From contig NZ_OZ060378.1 of assembly GCF_964059065.1 (NCBI RefSeq), positions 124,001-188,000 of the forward strand: a stretch of DNA of 64,000 nt. The letters run 5' to 3'. A program made the translations under genes and the position numbers. This DNA is from Buchnera aphidicola (Panaphis juglandis) (lineage in GTDB: Bacteria; Pseudomonadota; Gammaproteobacteria; Enterobacterales; Enterobacteriaceae). The notes below the pieces were generated by a model. It worked only from the letters and a program-made list of their open reading frames with translations. It did not search any database and was not told the origin of the DNA. This document shows, piece after piece, positions 49,825 to 58,256 of this stretch (its first letter is position 1; each line of letters starts with the position of its first letter).

Positions 49825-50757
49825 TTATTGTAATTCTGCTGTTCTTAAAATTGCACTTCTTGATTTAGGATTATTTAAGATTTCTATAATATTTGGGAAA
49901 ATTCTATTTATGATTTTAATTTTTTTCTGATACATGTTTTTGATTTGTTTTTCTGAAATTGGAATTCCCATTGGGATATCATTAATACTACTATTTTTTA
50001 ACATGAATTGTTTTACAATTTTATCTTCTAATGAATGAAAGCTAATTATTGATATTCGTCCTTTTTTATTCAATATATTAAGGATTTTTTTGAGAAAAAT
50101 TTGGAGTTCTTGTAGTTCTTGGTTAATGAAAATTCTAATTGCTTGGAAACTTTTAGTAGCAGGGTGTTTTTTTTGGTTTTTTTTTGTTTTAACTTTCATT
50201 ATAATTTTTGATAATTGTTCGGTTGTTGTAATGGGTTTAATATTTTTATATAGTTCAATTTTTTTAGCTATTTTTTTTGCAAATCGTTCTTCTCCAAATG
50301 TTTTTAAAATATTTGCAATGGTTTTTTTATTATTTGAGTTGATCCATTGTGCTGCTGATATTCCTTGTTTCTGGTTCATTCTCATATCTAATGGTCCATT
50401 TATTTTAAATGAAAATCCACGATTTTTTGACATTAATTGCATTGTTGACATTCCTAGATCTAATATGATTCCATCGATCTTTTTTTTTATTTTATTTTTT
50501 TTAAAAAATAAATCAATATTTGAAAAGTTTCCATGTATAATATGGAATCTAGGATCTGATATTTTTTTTGCAATTTTTACCGCTTCAAGATCCCTATCAA
50601 TTGCATAAAGTTTTCCTTTTGGTCCTAGTTTATTTAGAATATTTAATGAATGTCCTCCAGATCCAAAAGTTCCATCAATGTATGTTCCATTTTTTTTAAT
50701 ATTTAATGATTGTATTGTTTCTTTTAATAAAACACTCTTATGTAATTTTGTATTCAT
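49825..50757 (-). CDS. rsmH: 16S rRNA m4C1402 methyltransferase (RsmH/MraW)
   Basis: SAM-dependent methylation of 16S rRNA C1402. The start at ATG 50757 (MNTKLHKSVLL) fits E. coli MMENYKHTTVLL; a TTG at 50781 would add 8 residues. The 310 residues (E. coli 313) show YIDGTFGSGGHS, AIDRDLEA, DGIILDLGMST, GPLDMRM and the C-terminal ISFHSLEDKIVKQFM and RSAILR motifs. It is the only survivor of the mur-fts part of the dcw cluster besides ftsA and ftsZ. Confidence 0.96.
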   Translation of the reverse strand: MNTKLHKSVLLKETIQSLNIKKNGTYIDGTFGSGGHSLNILNKLGPKGKLYAIDRDLEAVKIAKKISDPRFHIIHGNFSNIDLFFKKNKIKKKIDGIILDLGMSTMQLMSKNRGFSFKINGPLDMRMNQKQGISAAQWINSNNKKTIANILKTFGEERFAKKIAKKIELYKNIKPITTTEQLSKIIMKVKTKKNQKKHPATKSFQAIRIFINQELQELQIFLKKILNILNKKGRISIISFHSLEDKIVKQFMLKNSSINDIPMGIPISEKQIKNMYQKKIKIINRIFPNIIEILNNPKSRSAILRTAELQ

Positions 50758-50806
50758 ATTATGTACATAACTCACATTCAAAGTAGATAATTTATGTATG
50801 AGATTA

Positions 50807-51280
50807 TTATTTTTCTATTCCTATTATTCCTGAACGGGACATTTCAATAATCTTAGATGTTGTTTTTATCATTTTTAAAAATTCATTGATTCTTTTATTT
50901 GTGCCAATAATTTTTACAATATATGTGTTGTAATGTGTGTGTACTATTTTTCCATGAAAAATATCTATTATGATTTTCATATTTTGAATGTCATATCCTG
51001 AATTTTTTATTTTAATTAACATAATTTCACATTCAATATATTTTGTTTGTTGGATTTGTTGTACTTTTAATACATTAATTAATTTACGTAATTGTTTTTC
51101 AATTTGTGAAATGATTTTTTTATCACCATTTGTTTGTATAGTCATACTAGAAATTGTTGTATCTTCAGTAGGTGACACAGTAATACTTTCGATATTATAT
51201 CCTCTTTGTGAAAAGAGTCCTATTACTCGAGATAATGAACCGGATTCATTTTCTAATAATATTAATAATATTTGTTTCAT
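50807..51280 (-). CDS. ilvH: Acetolactate synthase III small (regulatory) subunit (IlvH)
   Basis: Regulatory subunit that activates IlvI and confers valine inhibition. The start at ATG 51280 (MKQILLILLENESG) is preceded by AAGGAA and aligns with E. coli MRRILSVLLENESG; an in-frame start at 51310 would overlap ilvI and add 10 residues. The 157 residues (E. coli 163) keep the N-terminal ACT domain, including Gly14 and Ser17, sites reported for valine-resistant mutants in E. coli. The C-terminal ALS-beta domain is present (MLIKIKNSGYD...RSGIIG). Confidence 0.96.
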   Translation of the reverse strand: MKQILLILLENESGSLSRVIGLFSQRGYNIESITVSPTEDTTISSMTIQTNGDKKIISQIEKQLRKLINVLKVQQIQQTKYIECEIMLIKIKNSGYDIQNMKIIIDIFHGKIVHTHYNTYIVKIIGTNKRINEFLKMIKTTSKIIEMSRSGIIGIEK

Positions 51281-51294
51281 AAATATAGTATTCC

Positions 51295-53007
51295 TTATTT
51301 TCGTAGCCACATTGCATTCATTCCTCCTCCACGTATTTGCATAGGATATACGTTTTCGGAATGATCAATTTTTACATCTACAAATACTAAATTCCCATTT
51401 TTTATTTTTTGTAGTGCATATTTTAGTTTTTCTTTGAGTTCATCACGTTTCATAATTGAGATTCCAATATGACCGTATGATTCAGACAATTTTACAAAAT
51501 TTGGTAATGATTTCATATATGAATGTGAGTGTCTTCCTTCATAAATAATATCCTGCCACTGTTTTACCATTCCTAAAGCATGATTGTTTAAATTTAAGAT
51601 TAGAATCGGTAATTCATATTGCATAGCAGTTGATAACTCTTGTATATTCATTTGTATGCTTCCATCTCCAGTAATACATACTACTGTTTCTTTTGGAAAG
51701 GCTAATTTGACTCCTAGAGCTGCTGGTAAACCAAAACCCATTGTTCCTAAACCTCCGGAATTAATCCATCGTCTTGGTTTATTAAATGGGTAATATAATG
51801 CAGTAAACATTTGATGTTGTCCGACATCAGATGTAATATATGCTTGACCATTTGTTAATTCCCACAATGTTTCTATTGCAAATTGTGGTTTAATTGTGAA
51901 ATTATCGTTTTTATATTTTAAACTTTTTACATTTTTCCATTTATAGATCATATTCCACCATTTTTTCAAACGATGTGATGGTAAAGGGTATATTTGTTTT
52001 TGTAAAATATTTAACATTTTTTTTAATATTTTTTTTGCATCACCGATAATTGCAATATTTGCTGTCACTGTTTTTGATATTGATGTTGGATCAATATCAA
52101 TATGTAATATTTTTGATTTTGGGCAATATTTTTCGAGATTATTGGTAGTTCGATCATCAAATCGTGCACCGATAGCTAAAATAACATCAGAATAATGCAT
52201 TGCCATATTTGATTCGTAGGTTCCATGCATTCCTAACATTTGTAAATTTTGAGGATGTTTTCCTGGAAATGCACCTAGTGCCATTAATGATGTTGTGACT
52301 GGAATATTTAAAATTTCTACTATACTTTTTATTTCTTTTGTGCTATTTGAATTAATGATACCTCCACCTAAATAAATAATTGGATATTTAGCTTTTAATA
52401 AAATATCTAATATTTTTTTTATTTTCCATATTTTTATAGATTTAATTGGTTGGTATGATTTAATATAAAGTTTTTTTGGCCAAATATATTTGTATTTTTT
52501 ATTTTTATTTAGGATATTTTTTGGAAGATCAATAACAATTGGACCTGGTCTCCCAGTCGAAGCTAACCAAAATGCTTTTTTGAAAACTATAGGAATATCT
52601 TCAGTATTTTTTACTAAAAAACTATGTTTTACAATAGGTCTTGAAATACCAATCATGTCGCATTCTTGAAATGCATCATATCCTATTAAAGCAGAGTCTA
52701 CTTGACCAGATATAATAATCATTGGTATAGAATCCATATATGCTGTTGCAATTCCTGTTATTGCATTTGTAGCTCCTGGTCCTGATGTTACTAATACTAC
52801 TCCTATTTTTCCGGTAGATCTCGCATATCCATCTGCCATATGTGTAGCACCTTGTTCATGTCGAACAAGAATATGTTTAATATTATTGTAGTTTTTTAAT
52901 GCATCATAAATATCTAATACGGATCCTCCAGGATATCCAAAAATATATTCTGTTCCTTGATCAATTAATGAACGAATTACCATTTCTGATCCTGATAATA
53001 ATTCCAT
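51295..53007 (-). CDS. ilvI: Acetolactate synthase III large subunit (IlvI)
   Basis: ThDP- and FAD-dependent first common step of isoleucine and valine synthesis. The 570 residues (E. coli 574) have [33 protein letters not shown] read as separate blocks, [10 protein letters not shown], and the ThDP motif [12 protein letters not shown]...[11 protein letters not shown]. The pathway supplies host-essential amino acids. ilvH follows after 14 bases on the same strand. The gene is the first of an ilvI-ilvH-rsmH-ftsA-ftsZ-erpA run, the order seen in E. coli minus many genes. Confidence 0.97.
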   Translation of the reverse strand: MELLSGSEMVIRSLIDQGTEYIFGYPGGSVLDIYDALKNYNNIKHILVRHEQGATHMADGYARSTGKIGVVLVTSGPGATNAITGIATAYMDSIPMIIISGQVDSALIGYDAFQECDMIGISRPIVKHSFLVKNTEDIPIVFKKAFWLASTGRPGPIVIDLPKNILNKNKKYKYIWPKKLYIKSYQPIKSIKIWKIKKILDILLKAKYPIIYLGGGIINSNSTKEIKSIVEILNIPVTTSLMALGAFPGKHPQNLQMLGMHGTYESNMAMHYSDVILAIGARFDDRTTNNLEKYCPKSKILHIDIDPTSISKTVTANIAIIGDAKKILKKMLNILQKQIYPLPSHRLKKWWNMIYKWKNVKSLKYKNDNFTIKPQFAIETLWELTNGQAYITSDVGQHQMFTALYYPFNKPRRWINSGGLGTMGFGLPAALGVKLAFPKETVVCITGDGSIQMNIQELSTAMQYELPILILNLNNHALGMVKQWQDIIYEGRHSHSYMKSLPNFVKLSESYGHIGISIMKRDELKEKLKYALQKIKNGNLVFVDVKIDHSENVYPMQIRGGGMNAMWLRK

Positions 53008-53191
53008 TATTTTTCCTTAAATTATATTACTGATGGATTTAATGTTGTTTTAAATTAACATTTTTATGATCATTACTACTGATAATTTTAATTTTATAAA
53101 AACAACATAGTTGGGTTTTGTATTTTTTATATTTTATATGTATTTCAGATCCATGAATATTTTATTGGATCTGAATATTTTACTATATTTA

Positions 53192-54016
53192 TTAATCAAT
53201 ATTTCTTAATAATTGATTGATTTCTACTTTTTTTAATGTTTTATAATCAACTTTTTTTACGATTACTACGCAATATAGATTATATTTTTTATTTTTAGAT
53301 GGCAAAGTTCCAGGAACAACAACTGAACCTGAAGGAATTTTTCCATAAGTAATTTCTTCTGTCATACGATTGTAAATTTTTGTACTTTTCCCAATGTATA
53401 CACCCATAGAAAGTACTGAACCTTCTTCTATTAGTACTCCTTCTACAACTTCGGATCTTGCTCCTATAAAACAATTATCTTCAATAATAGTTGGGTTATT
53501 TTGTATTGGTTCTAATACACCTCCAATTCCTACACCTCCAGAAATATGCACATTTTTACCAATATGTGCACATGAACCTATTGTAGACCACGTATCGATC
53601 ATAGTATTGCTGTTAACATATGATCCAATGTTAATGAATGATGGCATAATGATTGTGTTATCTCCAATAAATGCTCCCTTTCGTATTGTTGCTGGTGGAA
53701 CAATTCGAATATTGTTCTTTTTAAATTCTTTTTCTGTTGTTTTTTCATATTTTAATGGAATTTTATCATAAAAATTATTTTTTTTATCTGATATTATTTT
53801 GTTTTTTTTAATGCAAAAATATAATAAAATTGCTTTTTTTAACCATTGATGTGTAATCCAATTCCCGGATATTTTTTCTGATATTTGTAGTATACCTTGA
53901 TTAAGTAAATTAATTGTTTCTTCAATAGCATTTTTTGTTTCATGATTAACATTATAAGAATTAATTTGATTTTTTATTTCAAAAGCTTTATCAATTATTG
54001 TTTTTAGTGTTTTCAT
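53192..54016 (-). CDS. dapD: Tetrahydrodipicolinate N-succinyltransferase (DapD)
   Basis: Acyltransferase of the diaminopimelate-lysine pathway. From ATG 54016 ([13 protein letters not shown]) it has 274 residues, equal to E. coli; a TTG three codons earlier is the alternative. The left-handed beta-helix hexapeptide repeats (residues about 110-235) include [20 protein letters not shown] and [17 protein letters not shown]. With peptidoglycan genes missing in this window, its likely main role is lysine supply to the host. It is followed upstream by map with 61 bases between. Confidence 0.96.
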   Translation of the reverse strand: MKTLKTIIDKAFEIKNQINSYNVNHETKNAIEETINLLNQGILQISEKISGNWITHQWLKKAILLYFCIKKNKIISDKKNNFYDKIPLKYEKTTEKEFKKNNIRIVPPATIRKGAFIGDNTIIMPSFINIGSYVNSNTMIDTWSTIGSCAHIGKNVHISGGVGIGGVLEPIQNNPTIIEDNCFIGARSEVVEGVLIEEGSVLSMGVYIGKSTKIYNRMTEEITYGKIPSGSVVVPGTLPSKNKKYNLYCVVIVKKVDYKTLKKVEINQLLRNID

Positions 54017-54077
54017 TACTTTCAACTCTGATGATGGATGAATTTTTTATACATATAATATTCATAATGATGAAAAT

Positions 54078-54869
54078 TTATATATTAATATATTTTTTAT
54101 GTATTTTTTCTTGTGTTCTTTTAGTTAAAATTTCGCAACCATTTTTAGTAACTAAAACAGTATGCTCATATTGTGCAGATAATTGATCATCTTTTGTACA
54201 GATTGTCCAATTATCATTCATACAAAATACTTCACAAGTACCAGCATTAATGATTGGTTCAATTGTGAATATCATTCCTTTTTTAAATAAGATTGTGGTG
54301 TCTTGATTTTTATAGTGTAAAATATATGGTTTTTCATGAAAATTTTTTCCAATACCATGACCGCAGTATTCTTTAACAATAGAAAATGGAGTGCTATCAA
54401 TATAGTTTTGTATTGTATTTCCAATGATATTGACAGGTATTCCTGGTTTAATTTTTTTGAATGTGATGTATAAACTTTTTTTAGCTGCATGACAAAGTTG
54501 TTTAGATAATGTATTAGTTTCACCAACAATAAACATTTTAGAAGTGTCAGAGTAATATTTATTTTTTATCACTGCAACATCGATATTAACAATATCACCG
54601 TTTTTTAATATTTGATCTTTTCTTGGAATACCATGACATACGGTATTATTTACAGAAATACAAGTAGATTTTGGAAATCCATGGTATCCTAAACATCCTG
54701 GAATTGCATTTTGTTCATATACTATGTAATCATGACAAATATTATCTAATTGTTCAGTTGTAGTTCCAGGAATAACATATTTAGAAATCATATTCATAAC
54801 ATTACTTGCTAAGTTTCCAGATATTCTCATTTTTTTAATTTCTTTAGTATTTTTTATATAAATATTCAT
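54078..54869 (-). CDS. map: Methionine aminopeptidase, type I (Map)
   Basis: Removes the initiator methionine from nascent proteins. The 263 residues (E. coli 264) carry the metal ligands Asp in NIDVAVIKNKYYSDTSKMF, His in CGHGIGKNFH, Glu in FTIEPI and Glu in AQYEHTVLVT. It is divergent from rpsB, as in E. coli, over a 238-base spacer. Confidence 0.97.
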   Translation of the reverse strand: MNIYIKNTKEIKKMRISGNLASNVMNMISKYVIPGTTTEQLDNICHDYIVYEQNAIPGCLGYHGFPKSTCISVNNTVCHGIPRKDQILKNGDIVNIDVAVIKNKYYSDTSKMFIVGETNTLSKQLCHAAKKSLYITFKKIKPGIPVNIIGNTIQNYIDSTPFSIVKEYCGHGIGKNFHEKPYILHYKNQDTTILFKKGMIFTIEPIINAGTCEVFCMNDNWTICTKDDQLSAQYEHTVLVTKNGCEILTKRTQEKIHKKYINI

Positions 54870-55107
54870 TTTTGAACTTATATTTATTTAATATAAAATG
54901 TTATAATACATTAAATAATATTGTTGAAAGTATTTTTATTGTATATTATTTATCGATTTTTACTATAAAATATTGATTTTTTTGAAATAATTTAATTTTT
55001 ATGAATTTATTGATAATAATACATTATTTATATAGAATACTAATTATTAATTTTAAAATATAATATAATGTTAATATATTTTTATTTTTTTAATGGAGAT
55101 TATTATT
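54870..55107. other. Divergent spacer between map and rpsB
   Basis: 238 bases of AT-rich sequence that must hold the promoters of map and of the rpsB-tsf operon. I see no terminator and no clear -35/-10 pair. TGGAGA at 55094-55099 is the rpsB ribosome binding site. Confidence 0.5.
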
Positions 55108-55779
55108 GTGAAAAGAACGGTTATGAGTGACATGATAAAGGCTGGTGTACATTTTGGTCATCAAACTCGTTATTGGAATCCTAAAATGAAATCTTTTATT
55201 TTTGGAATACGTAATAAAATACATATTATTGATTTAGAAAAAACGATTCCTATGTTTAATACTGCTCTATTAGAATTAAAAAAAGTTTATACAAGACAAG
55301 GAAAAATTTTATTTATAGGAACTAAGAAGTCTGCAAGTAATATTATTAAAATATCAGCTATGAATTGTAATCAATTTTATGTGCATCGGAGATGGTTGGG
55401 AGGCATGTTAACGAATTGGAAAACTGTTCGTCAGTCAATTCATCGATTAAAAAATTTAGAAATGCAAATGCAGGATGGAACTTTATCTAAGCTAACTAAA
55501 AAAGAAGGTTTAATTAGGATGAGGGAATTGTTAAAATTAGAAAATAGTTTAGGAGGTATTAAAAATATGGGTGGTTTACCAGACGTTATTTTTATTATTG
55601 ATGCACAACATGAACGTATTGCTATTAGAGAAGCAAATAATTTAGGAATTCCAGTATTTGCTGTTGTAGATACGAATTCTAGTCCAGATGGTATAGATTT
55701 TATTATTCCTGGTAACGATGATGCGATTCGTGCAATTACTTTATATTTAAAAATTATTGTAGATTATATATCACAATGA
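55108..55779 (+). CDS. rpsB: 30S ribosomal protein S2 (RpsB)
   Basis: Small-subunit protein needed for S1 binding. I place the start at GTG 55108: it lies 8 bases after TGGAGA (55094-55099), and its first nine codons VKRTVMSDM align with E. coli MATVSMRDM; the ATG at 55093 overlaps the ribosome site itself. The 223 residues hold [43 protein letters not shown] and the nearly identical [13 protein letters not shown]. The C-terminal tail is shorter than in E. coli (241). Confidence 0.97.
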   Translation: MKRTVMSDMIKAGVHFGHQTRYWNPKMKSFIFGIRNKIHIIDLEKTIPMFNTALLELKKVYTRQGKILFIGTKKSASNIIKISAMNCNQFYVHRRWLGGMLTNWKTVRQSIHRLKNLEMQMQDGTLSKLTKKEGLIRMRELLKLENSLGGIKNMGGLPDVIFIIDAQHERIAIREANNLGIPVFAVVDTNSSPDGIDFIIPGNDDAIRAITLYLKIIVDYISQ

Positions 55780-55891
55780 TACTTTTTATAAAGTATATTT
55801 TTATTACATTATACATATAATTATTTTTAATTATATTTTATATATTTTATTCTTATATGTTTTATATTGTATTTTGAGGAATATTATATTC

Positions 55892-56686
55892 ATGCGTATT
55901 AATATTGATCTTATAAAAAAATTACGATTAAAATCTGGTATTAGTATTATAGAATGTAAAAATGCATTAATAAAATCTAAAGGAAACATTGAAAATGCAA
56001 TAATGATTTTAAAAGAAAATGAAAAAATCAAAGCAAATAATAAAATTAATAATATTGCGATTCGTGGTATTATTTTAACTCACGTTATTAATAATCACGC
56101 TTATTTAATTGAAGTAAATTGTGAAACAGATTTTGTTGAAAAACATGATGATTTTGTAAATTTTGTTCATGATGCTTTAGTTATTGCGCATGATAAGAAT
56201 ATTAAGGATATAGCGTTATTAAAATGTGTTTTAGAAAAAAAACGATTGTTATTAATTTCAAAATTTAATGAAAATATTGTTATTCGTAGGTTTTTTGTAT
56301 TATTTGGAGATAATATTTCAGACTATTTGCATCATGATCGTATTGGTGTGATACTGCATGCAAGTAGTAAAAAAAATGATTTATTAAAAAAAGTTTCGAT
56401 GCACATTGCAGCTTCACGACCAGATTTTATTTCTAGAGATGATATTCCTAATTCTTTAATTGAACAAGAAAAAAAAATACAATTAAATATTGCATTACGA
56501 TCAGGAAAATCTGTATTAATTTCAAAAAAAATTGTTCACGGTCGTATAGAAAAATTTATTAATGATATTTGTTTATTAGAACAAAATTTTATTTTTGATA
56601 TTTCAAAAAAAGTTAAAGATTTTCTGGAAGATAATCACATAAAAATTTTACAGTTTGCTCGTTTTGAACTAGGTGAAGACATTTAA
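55892..56686 (+). CDS. tsf: Elongation factor Ts (EF-Ts)
   Basis: Guanine-nucleotide exchange factor for EF-Tu. The ATG at 55892 (MRINIDLIKKLRLKSG) follows GAGGA (55876-55880) and matches the E. coli start; an upstream TTG at 55874 overlaps that site. The 264 residues (E. coli 283) have the Ts signature LRLKSGISIIECKNAL, VNCETDFVEK and MHIAASRPDF. The Lys/Glu-rich C-terminal tail is shortened. Confidence 0.96.
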   Translation: MRINIDLIKKLRLKSGISIIECKNALIKSKGNIENAIMILKENEKIKANNKINNIAIRGIILTHVINNHAYLIEVNCETDFVEKHDDFVNFVHDALVIAHDKNIKDIALLKCVLEKKRLLLISKFNENIVIRRFFVLFGDNISDYLHHDRIGVILHASSKKNDLLKKVSMHIAASRPDFISRDDIPNSLIEQEKKIQLNIALRSGKSVLISKKIVHGRIEKFINDICLLEQNFIFDISKKVKDFLEDNHIKILQFARFELGEDI

Positions 56687-56745
56687 AATATTTTTTAGTA
56701 TAATATTATTATCATGAATATTATAAAGATTGTGAATGAAAAAGT

Positions 56746-57465
56746 ATGAATTTTATATATAAACGTATCGTTTTTAAAATTAGTGGCGAAGTTATTAAAG
56801 GTATTAATAAATCAAAAATAAATGATGATGTTATTCATGATATTATTCGTGATATTAAATTTATTTTAAATAAAGGAGTAGAAGTTAGTATTGTAATTGG
56901 TGGAGGAAATTTATTTAGAGGAGTTTCGTTATTAAAGTTAGGGATCAATAGAGTTACATGTGATTACATTGGTATGTTATCTACAGTAATTAATGGATTG
57001 TTTTTAAAAGATCTTTTCAATAAATGTAATGTTCCGGTATATCTAATGTCTGCGATTGCTACACATAATATGTGTAATGAATATAATTTAGAGAAGGCAT
57101 TGCATTTATTATCAAAATCAGTTGTTGTAATTTTTTGTGGAGGTCTTGGACAACCGTTTTTTACAACAGATTCTGTAGCGTGTTTACGTGCTATTGAAAC
57201 CAATTCTGATATTATTTTGAAAGGAACAAAAGTAGACGGAGTATATTCCAATGATCCAAATAATTCTAAAAATTCAGTTTTTTTTCATCAGTTGAGTTAT
57301 CAGGATGTTTTGAAAAATGAGTTTAAAATTATGGATTTAACAGCATTTATTTTAGCTCGTGATTATAAGATTCCAATTTGTATTTTTAATATTAATCATA
57401 AAAATGCTTTATTCCGTATTTTAAGAGGCGAGCATGAAGGAACAATTATTAAAGATATTGATTAA
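56746..57465 (+). CDS. pyrH: Uridylate kinase (PyrH)
   Basis: UMP kinase of the amino-acid-kinase fold. The 239 residues (E. coli 241) include FKISGEVIKG, VIGGGNLFRGVSL, DYIGMLSTVINGL, LKGTKVDGVYSNDP, and MDLTAFILARDYKIPICIFNI. No frameshift is visible. It sits in the conserved rpsB-tsf-pyrH-frr order. Confidence 0.97.
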   Translation: MNFIYKRIVFKISGEVIKGINKSKINDDVIHDIIRDIKFILNKGVEVSIVIGGGNLFRGVSLLKLGINRVTCDYIGMLSTVINGLFLKDLFNKCNVPVYLMSAIATHNMCNEYNLEKALHLLSKSVVVIFCGGLGQPFFTTDSVACLRAIETNSDIILKGTKVDGVYSNDPNNSKNSVFFHQLSYQDVLKNEFKIMDLTAFILARDYKIPICIFNINHKNALFRILRGEHEGTIIKDID

Positions 57466-57542
57466 TATTGATACGAGTATTATTAATTTTTATGTTATAT
57501 CATGGATAAATTGTATTTAATTCCATATAATGAGGGAAATAT

Positions 57543-58100
57543 ATGAAAAGTGATATCATAAAAAATATTACAGAACAAATGAATTCTTGTATAGAAAGAT
57601 TTACAAAAAATATTAATAATATAAGGACTAATCGTGTGTCATCAAAAGTATTAGAAGATATTAAGGTGGATTACTATGGTTTAAAAACTCCATTAAAAGA
57701 ATTATCTAATATTACAATCGAAAATTTTAATACATTAAAATTAAGTGTATTTGATCGTAACATGATTCGAATAATCGAAAAAGAGATTTTTCATTCAAAA
57801 TTAGAAATAAATCCCATTGTTCATGATAATGTTATCAGAATAATTATTCCTCCTTTGACTGAAGAAAGAAGAAATAAATTATTTAAATTAATTCAATCCG
57901 AATCTGAAAAGAGTCGTATTAATATACGAATTATAAGACGTGATGCAAATGATAAATTAAAAAGATTTGTAAAAGATAAATTAATTAGTAGTGATGCTGA
58001 ACGCATTATACAGAATGAAATACAAGATTTGACTGATAAATATATTAATAAAATTAATGACATATTATCAAAAAAAAAAATTGTCATGATGAAAATATAA
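57543..58100 (+). CDS. frr: Ribosome recycling factor (Frr)
   Basis: Splits post-termination ribosomes with EF-G. The 185 residues equal the E. coli length and form the two-domain L-shape (triple-helix plus beta/alpha/beta) with the blocks NINNIRTNRVSSKVLEDI, VDYYGLKTPLKELSNI and PPLTEERRNKL. An A11 tract (58070-58080) lies six codons from the end. GAGGGA precedes the ATG. The next genes expected in E. coli (dxr, ispU, cdsA, rseP) are missing; bamA comes 156 bases later. Confidence 0.97.
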   Translation: MKSDIIKNITEQMNSCIERFTKNINNIRTNRVSSKVLEDIKVDYYGLKTPLKELSNITIENFNTLKLSVFDRNMIRIIEKEIFHSKLEINPIVHDNVIRIIIPPLTEERRNKLFKLIQSESEKSRINIRIIRRDANDKLKRFVKDKLISSDAERIIQNEIQDLTDKYINKINDILSKKKIVMMKI

Positions 58101-58256
58101 ATAATTCATAAATTGTCATCATAATATTATAGAATAAATATATAGTGTGATGTAATATAATTATATGTTTTTATAAACCATATTATTAATAATGTAAATT
58201 ATAATTCGCATTATTAATAATGATGATGTTATTTATTATTAAAATTTAAGTAAATT
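58101..58256. other. Spacer between frr and bamA with twin palindromes
   Basis: 156 AT-rich bases. The 13-base element ATTATTAATAATG, itself containing a perfect 12-base palindrome, occurs twice (58182-58194 and 58210-58222), 28 bases apart. It could be coincidence in such AT-rich sequence or an operator or promoter element before bamA. No gene fragment of dxr or ispU is visible. Confidence 0.5.

Noticed and set aside
50090-50608. A 172-codon + strand open frame opposite rsmH
   Set aside because: Antisense shadow of rsmH; Phe/Ile-rich from reversed Lys/Asn codons.
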